DNA from: Brevundimonas sp.
GTDB lineage: Bacteria; Pseudomonadota; Alphaproteobacteria; Caulobacterales; Caulobacteraceae
Length of the DNA: 64,000 nucleotides
Reading direction: 5' to 3'
Assembly: GCF_013912065.1 (NCBI RefSeq)
Contig: NZ_JACESA010000005.1
Span: 62,001-126,000, forward strand
The notes under the pieces are model-generated. The model saw nothing but the letters and a program-made list of their open reading frames with translations. It did no database searches and had not been told where the DNA came from. The stretch's first letter is position 1, and each line of letters begins with the position of its first letter. A program made the position numbers and the translations under genes. Positions 35,522 through 43,745 of this stretch are shown in pieces.

Positions 35522-36529
35522 TTAATCCGCGTGTATCAGCGCGCGTCCGTCGGCAGTGTGTTCGATGGAAATCGGCAACAGATCGTCCATGCGGTCGACC
35601 AGCCCCGTTTCCCCCGTCAGAGGCAGAACAGCCGTCACCCGCATCTCGGCCAGGACAGGGTCGGCGATAACCATCGGCATGTCGACATAGCGTCCCATCT
35701 CCTCGATCACGACCGACAATGGGACGTTATGGAAGACCAGCCTGCGGTCACGCCATGCGGTGGCGGTTTCGACATCGACCCGGCTCAAGCTCACCCGGTC
35801 GAGACCCGGCTTGAAAACGGCCTGCTGACCCGGCGCCAGGACCACGGCGCGTTCGAGCACGCGCGACTTGCCGACATCAACGCGACTGATGGCGACCCGA
35901 CCCTCCAGCAAGGACACCTCGGCACGATCCCGCCTCAGAACCGTGGCGAAGCGGGTGCCGGTCACGATCACATGTCGATCGGCGACGGCGACCTGGAAAG
36001 GCCGCTCCGAATTGTGCGCGACATCGAAATAGGCCCCGCCCTGCAACAGTTCCACGCGTCGAGCGTCCGGACCGAACCGGACCTGTATGCGCGAGCCCGA
36101 ATCCAGGGTCACACGAGACCCGTCCTCGAGCGCGACGTCAGTGATCTGACGCGGCGCGCTGGCGTAAACACGACCGCCCGCTTCGATTGGGGCTGACGAC
36201 AGGCCGGGCAGGACCAGGGCGGCGACGGCGAAGGCGGCGACAGCGGAGGCGGCAAGCCCGCCGGCGATCAGGAAGCGCCGCTGCGGATTGGAGGCGCGCC
36301 GTCCCCGCAGCCGCGCCAGGTCGTTGGCGAAGACAGACGCCAAAGGCGTCAGACCAGCCAGGTGGGCTTTCGCAGCCTCGTACTGACGAAGATGGTCTTC
36401 ATTCTCTTCAAGCCACTCGAGGAAGGCCGCCTGATCGCGCGCGGCGACGTTTGGCCGGCGCATCCGCGCCAGCCAGGATTCGGCGGTTCGCGGCCGACGA
36501 TCGAACAGGGATGTCAGGCGCTGAATCAT
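35522..36529 (-). CDS. FecR-family anti-sigma regulator
   Basis: A 335-residue inner-membrane regulator. Cytoplasmic N-terminal domain SWLARMRRPNVAARDQAAFLEWLEENEDHLRQYE (FecR N signature, about 18-55), one membrane helix (about 86-108, LIAGGLAASAVAAFAVAALVLPG), then a periplasmic FecR domain (YASAPRQITDVALEDGSRVTLDSGSRIQVRF, VTGTRFATVLRRDRAEVSLLEGRVAI) and a C-terminal STN-like part. It transmits receptor occupancy to the sigma factor encoded 84 bases upstream and lies 47 bases before the receptor gene. Confidence 0.93.
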   Translation of the reverse strand: MIQRLTSLFDRRPRTAESWLARMRRPNVAARDQAAFLEWLEENEDHLRQYEAAKAHLAGLTPLASVFANDLARLRGRRASNPQRRFLIAGGLAASAVAAFAVAALVLPGLSSAPIEAGGRVYASAPRQITDVALEDGSRVTLDSGSRIQVRFGPDARRVELLQGGAYFDVAHNSERPFQVAVADRHVIVTGTRFATVLRRDRAEVSLLEGRVAISRVDVGKSRVLERAVVLAPGQQAVFKPGLDRVSLSRVDVETATAWRDRRLVFHNVPLSVVIEEMGRYVDMPMVIADPVLAEMRVTAVLPLTGETGLVDRMDDLLPISIEHTADGRALIHAD

Positions 36530-36613
36530 GCGCGAACGATACGCTCCGGGACGTGGCAGGGGGATAGGGCGCCGACGCCTTCAATACTCACAACGACGGT
36601 TGCGCCAGACACC

Positions 36614-37117
36614 TCAGTCATCTCGTGAAATCTTCAGCTGACGGAGGGCTTCGGCAATATGTTTCTCGACCATGCTGACGGACACGCCCAACCGCGTCGC
36701 AATCTGGCGATAGGTCATCTCTTCGAACCGGTGAAGCAGGAAGGCGTCACGCGTGGATCTGGGCAGAGCGCGGATGACGGCGGCGGCGGCGGCCAGGTTT
36801 TCTCGCCCGATCAGATGCTGGTCAGCGGCGGGCGTATCGCTGGCGACCGCGCGCGGTCCGGCGTCCAGGGTATGGATGTCGTCGGTGCCGCGCACGCCCT
36901 TGCGGCCAGCGGATTTCCACCGGTCCATCTGCAGGTTGCGGGCGATCACGAACAGCAGGGGGCGCGCGTCGGCGCCGGACATGTCGTGGCCGGCGCGATG
37001 AAAGCGAACGAAGGCCTCCTGCACCACATCCTCGGCGTCATCGGGCGACAGGCCCCTACGCTGGAGATAACCCATCAGGTCGCGGCGCAGTTCGGTGAAA
37101 TGACGATCAAGCGCCAT
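36614..37117 (-). CDS. FecI-like ECF sigma factor
   Basis: A 167-residue ECF sigma factor. Region 2: YLQRRGLSPDDAEDVVQEAFVRFHRA, then LLFVIARNLQMDRWKSA. Region 4: LPRSTRDAFLLHRFEEMTYRQIATRLGVSVSMVEKHIAEALRQLK. GGAGGAGGGGACG precedes the ATG at 37117; the 13 codons upstream are rejected. It should direct transcription of the receptor and enzyme genes downstream when released by FecR. No -35/-10 match could be verified by eye. Confidence 0.93.
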   Translation of the reverse strand: MALDRHFTELRRDLMGYLQRRGLSPDDAEDVVQEAFVRFHRAGHDMSGADARPLLFVIARNLQMDRWKSAGRKGVRGTDDIHTLDAGPRAVASDTPAADQHLIGRENLAAAAAVIRALPRSTRDAFLLHRFEEMTYRQIATRLGVSVSMVEKHIAEALRQLKISRDD

Positions 37118-37156
37118 CGTCCCCTCCTCCCGATCTGACGCGAGCCATGAACGCAC

Positions 37157-37186
37157 GAAAACGTCCCCTCCTCGCGGAGGGGACGT
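37157..37186 (-). terminator. Intrinsic terminator after the second TBDR
   Basis: ACGTCCCCTCC / GGAGGGGACGT with a four-base loop followed on the minus strand by TTTTCGTG. It separates the TBDR at 37262-40033 from the sigma-factor gene, so they are separate transcripts. Confidence 0.8.
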
Positions 37187-37261
37187 CGCGCCAGGCCGAC
37201 CTCTGGGGGATCAAGAGGCCGACCTGGTGTCTATCGAATGAGGTTCAATCCGAGAAATGGA

Positions 37262-40033
37262 TCAGAACTCCATCCGCAGGCCGAAGTTGATGCGGCGACC
37301 CGACAGCTCGTACATGGTCGGGAAGGACGGATCCATCGTATAGCCCTTGGTGGCTTCGTCGGTGACGTTGATGCCTTCCAGGTTGATCTGGAGGCTGTCG
37401 GTCACATTGTAGCTGGCCGACAGGTCGAGCTGACCATAGCCCTCACGCCAGATCGGGTACATCTCGTAACCGATCCCTTCGACATACTTGTCCTTGTAGT
37501 TGTAGGAGGCGCGCGCCTGGAACTTGGCGTTCTCGTAGAACAGGGTGACGTTGTAGGTGTTGTCGGCCAGACCGACCGGCGGGGTCGGGATGCCTAGGGT
37601 GGACGAGCCGGAGAGCGAGCTGTCCAGCACCGTGTAGTTGGCGTTGATCCCGAAGCCTTCCAGCGGGGCGTAGAACTGTCCGAACGGCACCATGGCGACC
37701 AGTTCGACACCGCTGACGTCATAGGAGCCCGGCTCGTTGATCGGCTGATAGACGTCGAACTCATAGACGCCGTCGATCGTGCCGTTGGCGTTGTACTTGG
37801 TGACGTTCGGCACCGTGCCCGTCAGGGCCTGACGCACGACGCCTTCGATTTCCTTCCAGAAGTAGGAGACCGCCAGCAGACCGCCGTCGCCCAGATACTG
37901 TTCCAGACCGACTTCCCACTGCTTGGCGTAGGTCGGCTTCAGGTTCGGGTTGCCGTCCGTGAAGCGGAACGAGTTGAAGCTGGCCGTGCGCTTGTAGGCC
38001 AGGTCGGTCAGAGCCGGACGGATCAGGGTCTCCGACGCCGCGGCGCGGAAGATCAGGCTGTCCGTCAGATCCGCCGTGATGTTGATGCTCGGCAGGACCT
38101 TGTCATAGCTGCCGTCGCTCGACACCGGATCGGGCGTATAGCCGGTCGAGCCGTTCGGGTTCTGGATCTGGTGATAGCCCGAGGAGGTGATCGAGGTGTC
38201 GATATACCGGGCGCCGCCGTTGACCGCGACCGGAACCGGACCCAGGTCGAAGTTCAGATCGGCCATGGCGTAGAGCGCCAGAACCTCTTCCGTCACTTCG
38301 TAGTAGTCGCCCACGTTGAACGGGGTGAAGAAGCCGTCATAACGGAAGGTGCGACGGGCGTATTCATTGGAGACCTGGTTCCAGGTCAGGTCGCGGACGT
38401 TGAAGTCGCCGCCGGGGACCAGGTCGCCGATCGGCGTCAGCTCGCTGTCCGCCAGCGTGCGGGTGTTGAGCCAGGCGGTGCTGCCCGCCGAGGGTCCCTG
38501 GATGTTTAGCGAGCCGTACTGACGCTGCTTGGACTTGTCCGTATAGCGGGCGCCGACCTGAACGCTGGTCAGGGCCGGGAAGAAGTCCAGATCCAGGTAT
38601 TTGGTGAAGTCGACCTGGGCGGCGTACTTGTCGTCGTCGATGGCCTCGTAGTTGGTCTCATAGGCTTCGAACAGATAGCGTTCCGGCGAGTTGTACATGT
38701 CGAAACCGGCGGACGAGGCGCTCGGGATCGTCTCGCCGCCCTCGGCCGTCCACCGCGTCCGCGACGGCGCATAGGCGACGTGCTTCAGGTTGGCGTTGTC
38801 CAGGGTCTTCTCGGCGCCGGAGTAGCCGGCGATGGCGTGCAGCTTCCAGCTGTCGCCGCTCCAGTTCAGCTCGGTCCCGAACTGCTTGTAGTCAGTCTCG
38901 TTGATCCGCTCCTTGCTGAGGAACTCGTGCTGGGTCGCGGTGTAGGAGACGTCGCGCAGCACGACCATGCCATAGTCGGCTAGGGTGGTGTCGTCGTACT
39001 CGTGGATCGTCTCCAGGGTCGAGCGGCTGGAGGCCGAATAGGCCGCCGCGTCGTACTCGTCCTCGGTCGTGTCATAGCTGCCGACCATGGCGTCGAAGGC
39101 CAGGCTGAAGTTCGACGACGGACGATACTGCAGCGAGACCGTGCCGCCCCACTGATCCTGGGTGTTCAGATAGGCGCGGTCGCCGACCTTGTCCTGGAAG
39201 ATGATACGGTTGGTCTCGTTCGTGTCGGCGCGATTCTTGACAATGACGCCGGCGTCGCGGGCCAGAACGGCCGCGGCCTGGACGCCACGAGCGCCCGTGG
39301 AGGTCGCCAGGAAGCGGGACATCGGGCGGAAGTTGATGCCGGATTCCGAGTCGGTGCGGTTGGTGCGACGAGCGGTCGAGAAGGACACCAGCGCGCCGAA
39401 GTCGCCCCAGGTGTCGCTGGCCAGGAAGGCGATCTTCGGATCGACTTCTTCGGAGATCGAGTTGTAGGCGCCTTCGACCGAACCGACCACCCGTCGTCCG
39501 GCGTAGTCGAACGGACGGGCCGTCGAAATATTGACCGAGCCGGCGATGCCGCCCTCTTCGTCCGAGGCGCGCGGCGACTTCTGGACGGTGACCTGCTGGA
39601 TGATTTCCGAGGCGAAGATGTCGAACTCGACGTCACGGCCGCCGCTGCCCGAAGCCGTCGCCAAGCCGTTGATGCTGACGAAGGTGAACTCGCTGGGCAG
39701 GCCGCGCACGTTGACGCGCTGGCCCAGGCCCTTGTTGCGTTCGATGGTCACGCCGGGGATGCGCTGCAGCGCCTCGGCCAGGTTCTGTTCCGGGAAGTTG
39801 GCGACGTCGGTCGCGACGATCGAGTCGGAGAAGCCGACGGTCTTGCGCTTGATGTCCACCGCCTCTTCAAGGCTGCGGCGGTACGAGCCGGTGACGACGA
39901 TTTCGTCGACGACGGCCGCTTCGGCGCCGGTCTGCGCGGTCATGACGACTTGGTCGGCCGATTGCGCCAGGGCGGCGAACGGCGATGCAGCCACGACGGC
40001 GAAGGCCGTGGTGCCAAGGATTCGGTTCTTCAT
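37262..40033 (-). CDS. TonB-dependent receptor (no STN domain)
   Basis: A 923-residue outer-membrane receptor. Signal peptide MKNRILGTTAFAVVAASPFAALAQ, TonB box-like DEIVVTGSYRRSLEEAV, plug with NFPEQNLAEALQRIPGVTIERNKGLGQRVNVRGLPSEFTFVSINGL, then a 22-strand-type barrel, C-terminal ELSGRRINFGLRMEF ending in Phe as required for insertion. This subtype (TIGR01782-like, long extracellular loops) is abundant in Caulobacterales and often imports carbohydrate-type substrates. It lacks an STN domain, so is not a transducer. Its own terminators flank it on both sides of the gene's 3' end. Confidence 0.92.
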   Translation of the reverse strand: MKNRILGTTAFAVVAASPFAALAQSADQVVMTAQTGAEAAVVDEIVVTGSYRRSLEEAVDIKRKTVGFSDSIVATDVANFPEQNLAEALQRIPGVTIERNKGLGQRVNVRGLPSEFTFVSINGLATASGSGGRDVEFDIFASEIIQQVTVQKSPRASDEEGGIAGSVNISTARPFDYAGRRVVGSVEGAYNSISEEVDPKIAFLASDTWGDFGALVSFSTARRTNRTDSESGINFRPMSRFLATSTGARGVQAAAVLARDAGVIVKNRADTNETNRIIFQDKVGDRAYLNTQDQWGGTVSLQYRPSSNFSLAFDAMVGSYDTTEDEYDAAAYSASSRSTLETIHEYDDTTLADYGMVVLRDVSYTATQHEFLSKERINETDYKQFGTELNWSGDSWKLHAIAGYSGAEKTLDNANLKHVAYAPSRTRWTAEGGETIPSASSAGFDMYNSPERYLFEAYETNYEAIDDDKYAAQVDFTKYLDLDFFPALTSVQVGARYTDKSKQRQYGSLNIQGPSAGSTAWLNTRTLADSELTPIGDLVPGGDFNVRDLTWNQVSNEYARRTFRYDGFFTPFNVGDYYEVTEEVLALYAMADLNFDLGPVPVAVNGGARYIDTSITSSGYHQIQNPNGSTGYTPDPVSSDGSYDKVLPSINITADLTDSLIFRAAASETLIRPALTDLAYKRTASFNSFRFTDGNPNLKPTYAKQWEVGLEQYLGDGGLLAVSYFWKEIEGVVRQALTGTVPNVTKYNANGTIDGVYEFDVYQPINEPGSYDVSGVELVAMVPFGQFYAPLEGFGINANYTVLDSSLSGSSTLGIPTPPVGLADNTYNVTLFYENAKFQARASYNYKDKYVEGIGYEMYPIWREGYGQLDLSASYNVTDSLQINLEGINVTDEATKGYTMDPSFPTMYELSGRRINFGLRMEF

Positions 40034-40153
40034 TTTGGATAGCCCCCAGTGAGTTCTAGGCGCTTCAACGACGGGGTCTCCCGGCCCCTCAATGTGTGAC
40101 AGGGCTTTTCATTCAATCTTCACGGCGCTGTCGCGTTCGACCGGCTTCGGCAC

Positions 40154-40187
40154 GAAAAACGGCCCGCAGGCGCATCCTGCGGGCCGT
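40154..40187 (-). terminator. Intrinsic terminator after the DUF1190 operon
   Basis: ACGGCCCGCAGG / CCTGCGGGCCGT with a five-base loop, followed on the minus strand by TTTTTCGTG. Strong terminator for the leftward channel-DUF2491-DUF350-DUF1190 transcript. Confidence 0.9.
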
Positions 40188-40213
40188 CGATAAACGCCTC
40201 CAGTGGCCGACGA

Positions 40214-40831
40214 CTATCCGCCGTAGCTGCGCCCGCCGCCGCCGAAGCCGCCGCGTGACACGACGGTGGTGCGGCTCTGGACCCGCGTGGGCGCCTGGCG
40301 GGCCACGTCGCCGTGCTCGCGGGCGTTGGTGACGGTCCGGCCGCTGCGATAGTCGCGATAGGTGTAACCGCCGCCATAGCCGTTCGAATATCGGTTCTCA
40401 CGGTCGCGATACAGCGGCCCGCCCCCGCGATAGCCGCCGCCGTTCAACAGCTGTCCGACCACGAACCCGGCCAGAAGCGGCGAGAAGAACGAGCCCCCGC
40501 CCCCGTTGTTCGGCTGACATTGGGACGGCCCCCACTGGCCCTCGCATTCCTCGCGGGTGGCGTAACGCGGCGCGGTCTTGGCCGCCTCCTCCCGGGCCTT
40601 GGCCAGGGCGGCGTCGCATTCGTTGTCGGGTATGTCGTCGGCGGCCCGGCATTCGTCCAGCGAGGCATAGGCCAGCGTCGGCTCCGGCGGCGGCGCCGGA
40701 ACCTGTTGGGGCGAGCCGCAGGCGGCCAGAGAGAAGCTGGCGGTCGCCATCAGGCTGCTGACATGCAGTACGCGCGACCGCTTCAGCCGCCGCATGGTGT
40801 CGGTTTTGGGCAGGTCCTTGGGATCGGTCAT
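40214..40831 (-). CDS. DUF1190 family lipoprotein-like protein (YjfM type)
   Basis: A 205-residue protein from MTDPKDLPKTDTMRRLKRSR. A signal-like segment SLMATASFSLAAC-GSPQ ends in a lipobox-like Cys. The conserved DUF1190 part has repeated Cys-containing motifs (SLDECRAADDIPDNECDAALAKAREEA, YATREECEGQWGPSQCQ) and a Gly/Arg/Tyr-rich tail (YRGGGPLYRDRENRYSNGYGGGYTY). It corresponds to E. coli YjfM, partner of YjfL. The start lies five bases after the DUF350 gene ends. A longer reading upstream lies in DUF350 and is a shadow. Confidence 0.88.
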   Translation of the reverse strand: MTDPKDLPKTDTMRRLKRSRVLHVSSLMATASFSLAACGSPQQVPAPPPEPTLAYASLDECRAADDIPDNECDAALAKAREEAAKTAPRYATREECEGQWGPSQCQPNNGGGGSFFSPLLAGFVVGQLLNGGGYRGGGPLYRDRENRYSNGYGGGYTYRDYRSGRTVTNAREHGDVARQAPTRVQSRTTVVSRGGFGGGGRSYGG

Positions 40832-40836
40832 GGCGG

Positions 40837-41250
40837 TCACGACGTCATGCAGGCGGCGTTGAGCAGCCCGACGCAGATGGAGATGGAGGCCAGATAAACG
40901 GCGGCGGCGATCTCGCCCGCCTCGATCCGGACGACCAGATTGCGGAAGGCCAGGCGGCTGATGGCCACGAAGACCACGATCTGGATCACGCCGGCCAGGA
41001 GGGCCCAGGCCGCGAACTCCATCAGGCTGACCGTGTGCGACAGGGCCGAGGCCAGAGGCAGGACATAGCCGATAAGCGCGCCGCCCAGCGCGATGGCGGC
41101 GGCCGTATTGCCTTGGCGGATCAGCGTACGCTCGTGATACGGCGTGACCCACTGGTAGACCAACTTGAACGCCAGGGTGAAGGCGCCGGCGACCGCGAAG
41201 GCGATCAGGAAGGCGACCGCCCCCTGCTGAAAAATGAACCAGTCGAACAT
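40837..41250 (-). CDS. DUF350 membrane protein (YjfL type)
   Basis: A 137-residue inner-membrane protein with four hydrophobic segments in two similar halves: VAFLIAFAVAGAFTLAFKLVYQWVTPYHE, AIALGGALIGYVLPLASALSH, AAWALLAGVIQIVVFVAISRLAFR, IAAAVYLASISICVGLLNAACM. This matches DUF350/YjfL, a family often adjacent to PspA-like and glutathionylspermidine-synthase-like genes. TLIRQGNTAAAIALGG is the most characteristic stretch. In operon with DUF2491 (24 bases upstream) and DUF1190 downstream. Confidence 0.92.
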   Translation of the reverse strand: MFDWFIFQQGAVAFLIAFAVAGAFTLAFKLVYQWVTPYHERTLIRQGNTAAAIALGGALIGYVLPLASALSHTVSLMEFAAWALLAGVIQIVVFVAISRLAFRNLVVRIEAGEIAAAVYLASISICVGLLNAACMTS

Positions 41251-41274
41251 CGTCTTATCCTTCTTGGATCGCGC

Positions 41275-41922
41275 TCAGGCGCGGAACTCGGCCATTTCCA
41301 GTGGAATGCCGATCATGATTTCGTGGGTGGTTTCGCCGCCCTCGGGCTGCTGTTCCAGGGCGATCATCAGTTCGCGTCCTCCCGCCAGATCGCGGGCGTA
41401 CAACATGCAGGTCTGGAAGATTTTCGCATAGGGCGTCGTCGCGGCTCGGTCGTCCCAGATTGTCTCCCACAGGGTCACGGGCGGCTGGACGGCGTCGCTC
41501 TCGGCGAACCAGAAACGGGGATAATCCGGCAATTCTTCGGCCGCCCCATGAAAGACCGGCGCCGACAAACGGTCGCGCCACACGCGCCGCTCGCGCTCGC
41601 CGGGCGGATAGGCCGAGGTCCAGGGGATGAACAGGCTGAAGTCATAGCTTTCCAACCCGGCCTCGTCGTCGCTCATGGCCTGAAGCATGACGTGGTCGTC
41701 GGTATAGAAGCGGTGCACATACTGGCCGCCGTCCAGGCTGACCAACCCCTGGGCCGAGATGTCCAGCACGTCGCGATCCAGGGCGAAATGAGTCTCGTCC
41801 CCCAGCCGGCGCCAGGCCAGCGGGTCCAGCGAGACGGTCCGACCCACCGTGATGTTACGCACCGTCGCCAGCCGCGCTGTCGGCTCGGTCTTTTCCGACG
41901 ATCCGAAGAGTTTCTTGAACAT
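41275..41922 (-). CDS. DUF2491 family protein (YjfK type)
   Basis: A 215-residue soluble protein beginning MFKKLFGSSEKTEPTARLAT. DUF2491 features include TVSLDPLAWRRLGDETHFALDRDVLDISAQGLVSLDGGQYVHRFYTDDHVMLQAM and C-terminal TCMLYARDLAGGRELMIALEQQPEGGETTHEIMIGIPLEMAEFR. It is the counterpart of E. coli YjfK. Function unknown. It begins six bases after the potassium-channel gene ends, so the two are cotranscribed. Confidence 0.9.
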   Translation of the reverse strand: MFKKLFGSSEKTEPTARLATVRNITVGRTVSLDPLAWRRLGDETHFALDRDVLDISAQGLVSLDGGQYVHRFYTDDHVMLQAMSDDEAGLESYDFSLFIPWTSAYPPGERERRVWRDRLSAPVFHGAAEELPDYPRFWFAESDAVQPPVTLWETIWDDRAATTPYAKIFQTCMLYARDLAGGRELMIALEQQPEGGETTHEIMIGIPLEMAEFRA

Positions 41923-41927
41923 CGATC

Positions 41928-42971
41928 CTAGCTTCCGGCCAGACTGGCCTGCGCCAGTCGAACGGCCGACACATAGAACAGGCGGTCGCCCGGCTCCACG
42001 CCCGTTTCAGGCGGCGGATTGAAATGCGGCGCCTCGGCCCCCTGCGGCTGGTGCGCCAGCAGGGTCGCGCGATGGTGGAGAAGACGCTGAGCCAAGTCGC
42101 CGAATGACCGCGCCGCGCCCTGCCAGGTCAGGCTGAACAGGGTGGCGCTCACGTCCAGTTGGCTGGTCAGGGCGCTGATGACCTGGCTGGAGCCCGGATC
42201 GCGGGCGGAACGCGCCAGCATCTCAGGCCCTGAAGACAGGACGATCTCGACCTGCGGGCAGTGCTGGGCCAGAAGGCGGGCGCTGTCGGCGTCGTCGAAG
42301 AAACAGACCACATGGGCCGTCTTCGGCGCGGCGGCCGAGGCCGCAAGCGTGGCCGTCAGCGTGTCGGCGTCGCTGTCGGCATAGACCAGAATGCGACTGG
42401 CGGTCGCCGCGCCCGCGCGCGCCAGAGCATCGGCTGAGGTCAGACTTTCGCTGTGCACATAGCGAACCCGCGAATCCAGATCATTGACCACGTGGCGCGT
42501 CACCAGGACCAGGGTCTGCGCCGTGTTCAACTCCGCGCACAATTCGCTGATCATCTTCGGCGTGCGGGTCGGGTGATAGCCGATCATAATGATCGTGTCG
42601 GTCATCTTGGAATAGTCTCCCTTGCCTGCACGCCTCAGACGCCAGATGTCGCCGATGGCGCCCAGCACCTTGGCCACCACCGTCGTGAAGGCCGCTATGG
42701 CGCCGGGGAAAATCCAGATGGCGGTGATCAGGCGCCCGGCGACGTCTTGCGGACTGAGGTCGCCATAACCGACCGTATAGGCCGTTGTGGCGTACCAGTA
42801 GATGAAGGTGACCGGCGAATGCAGCTCGGTTTCGCCGGCCAGGGCCAGCAATAGCCAGGACGAAACCGCGTGAAGCAGGATCAGTCCACCCAGCATCCGC
42901 CAGTGCGTGTCGGCCATGGCTTGGAACGCCCGGTCGAAAATCAGCGCCAGTTTCATCCTAGGCAGCAACAT
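41928..42971 (-). CDS. Potassium channel with TrkA-N-like domain
   Basis: A 347-residue channel. Two membrane helices (about 25-48 and 82-105) flank a pore loop with the K+ selectivity filter TVGYGD at residues 66-71. The cytoplasmic part (about 120-340) has an RCK/TrkA-N-like fold (TDTIIMIGYHP, TLVLVTRHV, VRYVHSESLTSADALARAGAATASRILVYADSDADTL), but the usual GxGxxG nucleotide loop is replaced by GYHPTR, so nucleotide binding may be altered or lost. First gene of the leftward half of the Yjf module; divergent from the DUF2170 gene. Confidence 0.9.
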   Translation of the reverse strand: MLLPRMKLALIFDRAFQAMADTHWRMLGGLILLHAVSSWLLLALAGETELHSPVTFIYWYATTAYTVGYGDLSPQDVAGRLITAIWIFPGAIAAFTTVVAKVLGAIGDIWRLRRAGKGDYSKMTDTIIMIGYHPTRTPKMISELCAELNTAQTLVLVTRHVVNDLDSRVRYVHSESLTSADALARAGAATASRILVYADSDADTLTATLAASAAAPKTAHVVCFFDDADSARLLAQHCPQVEIVLSSGPEMLARSARDPGSSQVISALTSQLDVSATLFSLTWQGAARSFGDLAQRLLHHRATLLAHQPQGAEAPHFNPPPETGVEPGDRLFYVSAVRLAQASLAGS

Positions 42972-43025
42972 GCCATTCCCTTCGTCTCAACCAACTGACC
43001 GCAAACCCCTAGGCGAAGTCAAGCG

Positions 43026-43047
43026 TTCATGTTACGCGTTACATGAA
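43026..43047. promoter_or_regulatory. 22-bp near-palindrome at the divergent Yjf promoter
   Basis: Arms TTCATGT (43026-43032) and ACATGAA (43041-43047) around TACGCGTT; only the two bases flanking ACGCGT break perfect symmetry. It lies two bases before the ATG of the RHH/DUF2170 gene and about 55 bases before the channel gene. It is a likely operator for both directions. Confidence 0.65.
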
Positions 43048-43049
43048 AC

Positions 43050-43730
43050 ATGACCACGACCGCTCCGCCCTCCTCCGCCGCCAATGATCGCATTCGTGCG
43101 TGGCGGCAGGCGCGTCGCGAGGCCGGGCTGGTCAAGCTGGAGCTCTGGGTGCCTGAATCCGCCCGCGACGATGTGAAGGCCGCCGTTCGCGCCATTCTCA
43201 CAGACTCAACGCGTGGCCCCCAGCTTGCCGGCCGCGCGCGCCGCCCCACTTCTCATTCCATCCCCTCTGGAGACGACCACCATATGGACGCCGTGATCGA
43301 AACCCCCTGGACCGTGCCGGCCATCAAGACCGCGCTGGAACAGTCCCCCCTGCTGCGCGACGGGGAAATGAGCCTGCGCGTCGTGGAGGGGGCGGACCCC
43401 GTGCTGCTGGCCACGATGCACGAATACGGCGACCTGCCGATCTATCTCAGCGTCGGCGGCGCCCAGATCGTCTGTTCGGTCCTGTTGTGGCCGGTCGCCG
43501 AACAGGCCGACCGTCACGCCTTCAACGAGTTCTTGCTCAAGGCCCAGCGCGTGGTGCCGCTGTCCGCCTTCGCCATCACCAATGTGGGCGGCGAAGACGT
43601 GTATGAGTTGATGGGCGAACTGTCGTGCAAGACGACATTGCAGACCATCCTCATCGAACTGCGCACCCTGGCCGAGAATGCGATCGACGCCACCGAACTG
43701 CGTGAAACCTTCGGCGCCGACGCCGCCTGA
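43050..43730 (+). CDS. Ribbon-helix-helix-like/DUF2170 fusion (YjfI type)
   Basis: A 226-residue protein. The N-terminal ~55 residues (NDRIRAWRQARREAGLVKLELWVPESARDDVKAAVRAIL) have the strand-helix-helix pattern of a ribbon-helix-helix DNA-binding domain. After a basic linker, DUF2170 starts at about residue 79 (MDAVIETPWTVPAIKTALEQSPLL.. VPLSAFAITNVGGEDVYELMGELS). As I recall, E. coli YjfI consists of the second part only. An internal ATG at 43284 preceded by GGAGACGACC could also give the short form. The palindrome two bases upstream suggests autoregulation. Confidence 0.85.
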   Translation: MTTTAPPSSAANDRIRAWRQARREAGLVKLELWVPESARDDVKAAVRAILTDSTRGPQLAGRARRPTSHSIPSGDDHHMDAVIETPWTVPAIKTALEQSPLLRDGEMSLRVVEGADPVLLATMHEYGDLPIYLSVGGAQIVCSVLLWPVAEQADRHAFNEFLLKAQRVVPLSAFAITNVGGEDVYELMGELSCKTTLQTILIELRTLAENAIDATELRETFGADAA

Positions 43731-43745
43731 TCCGGAGACCCGACC

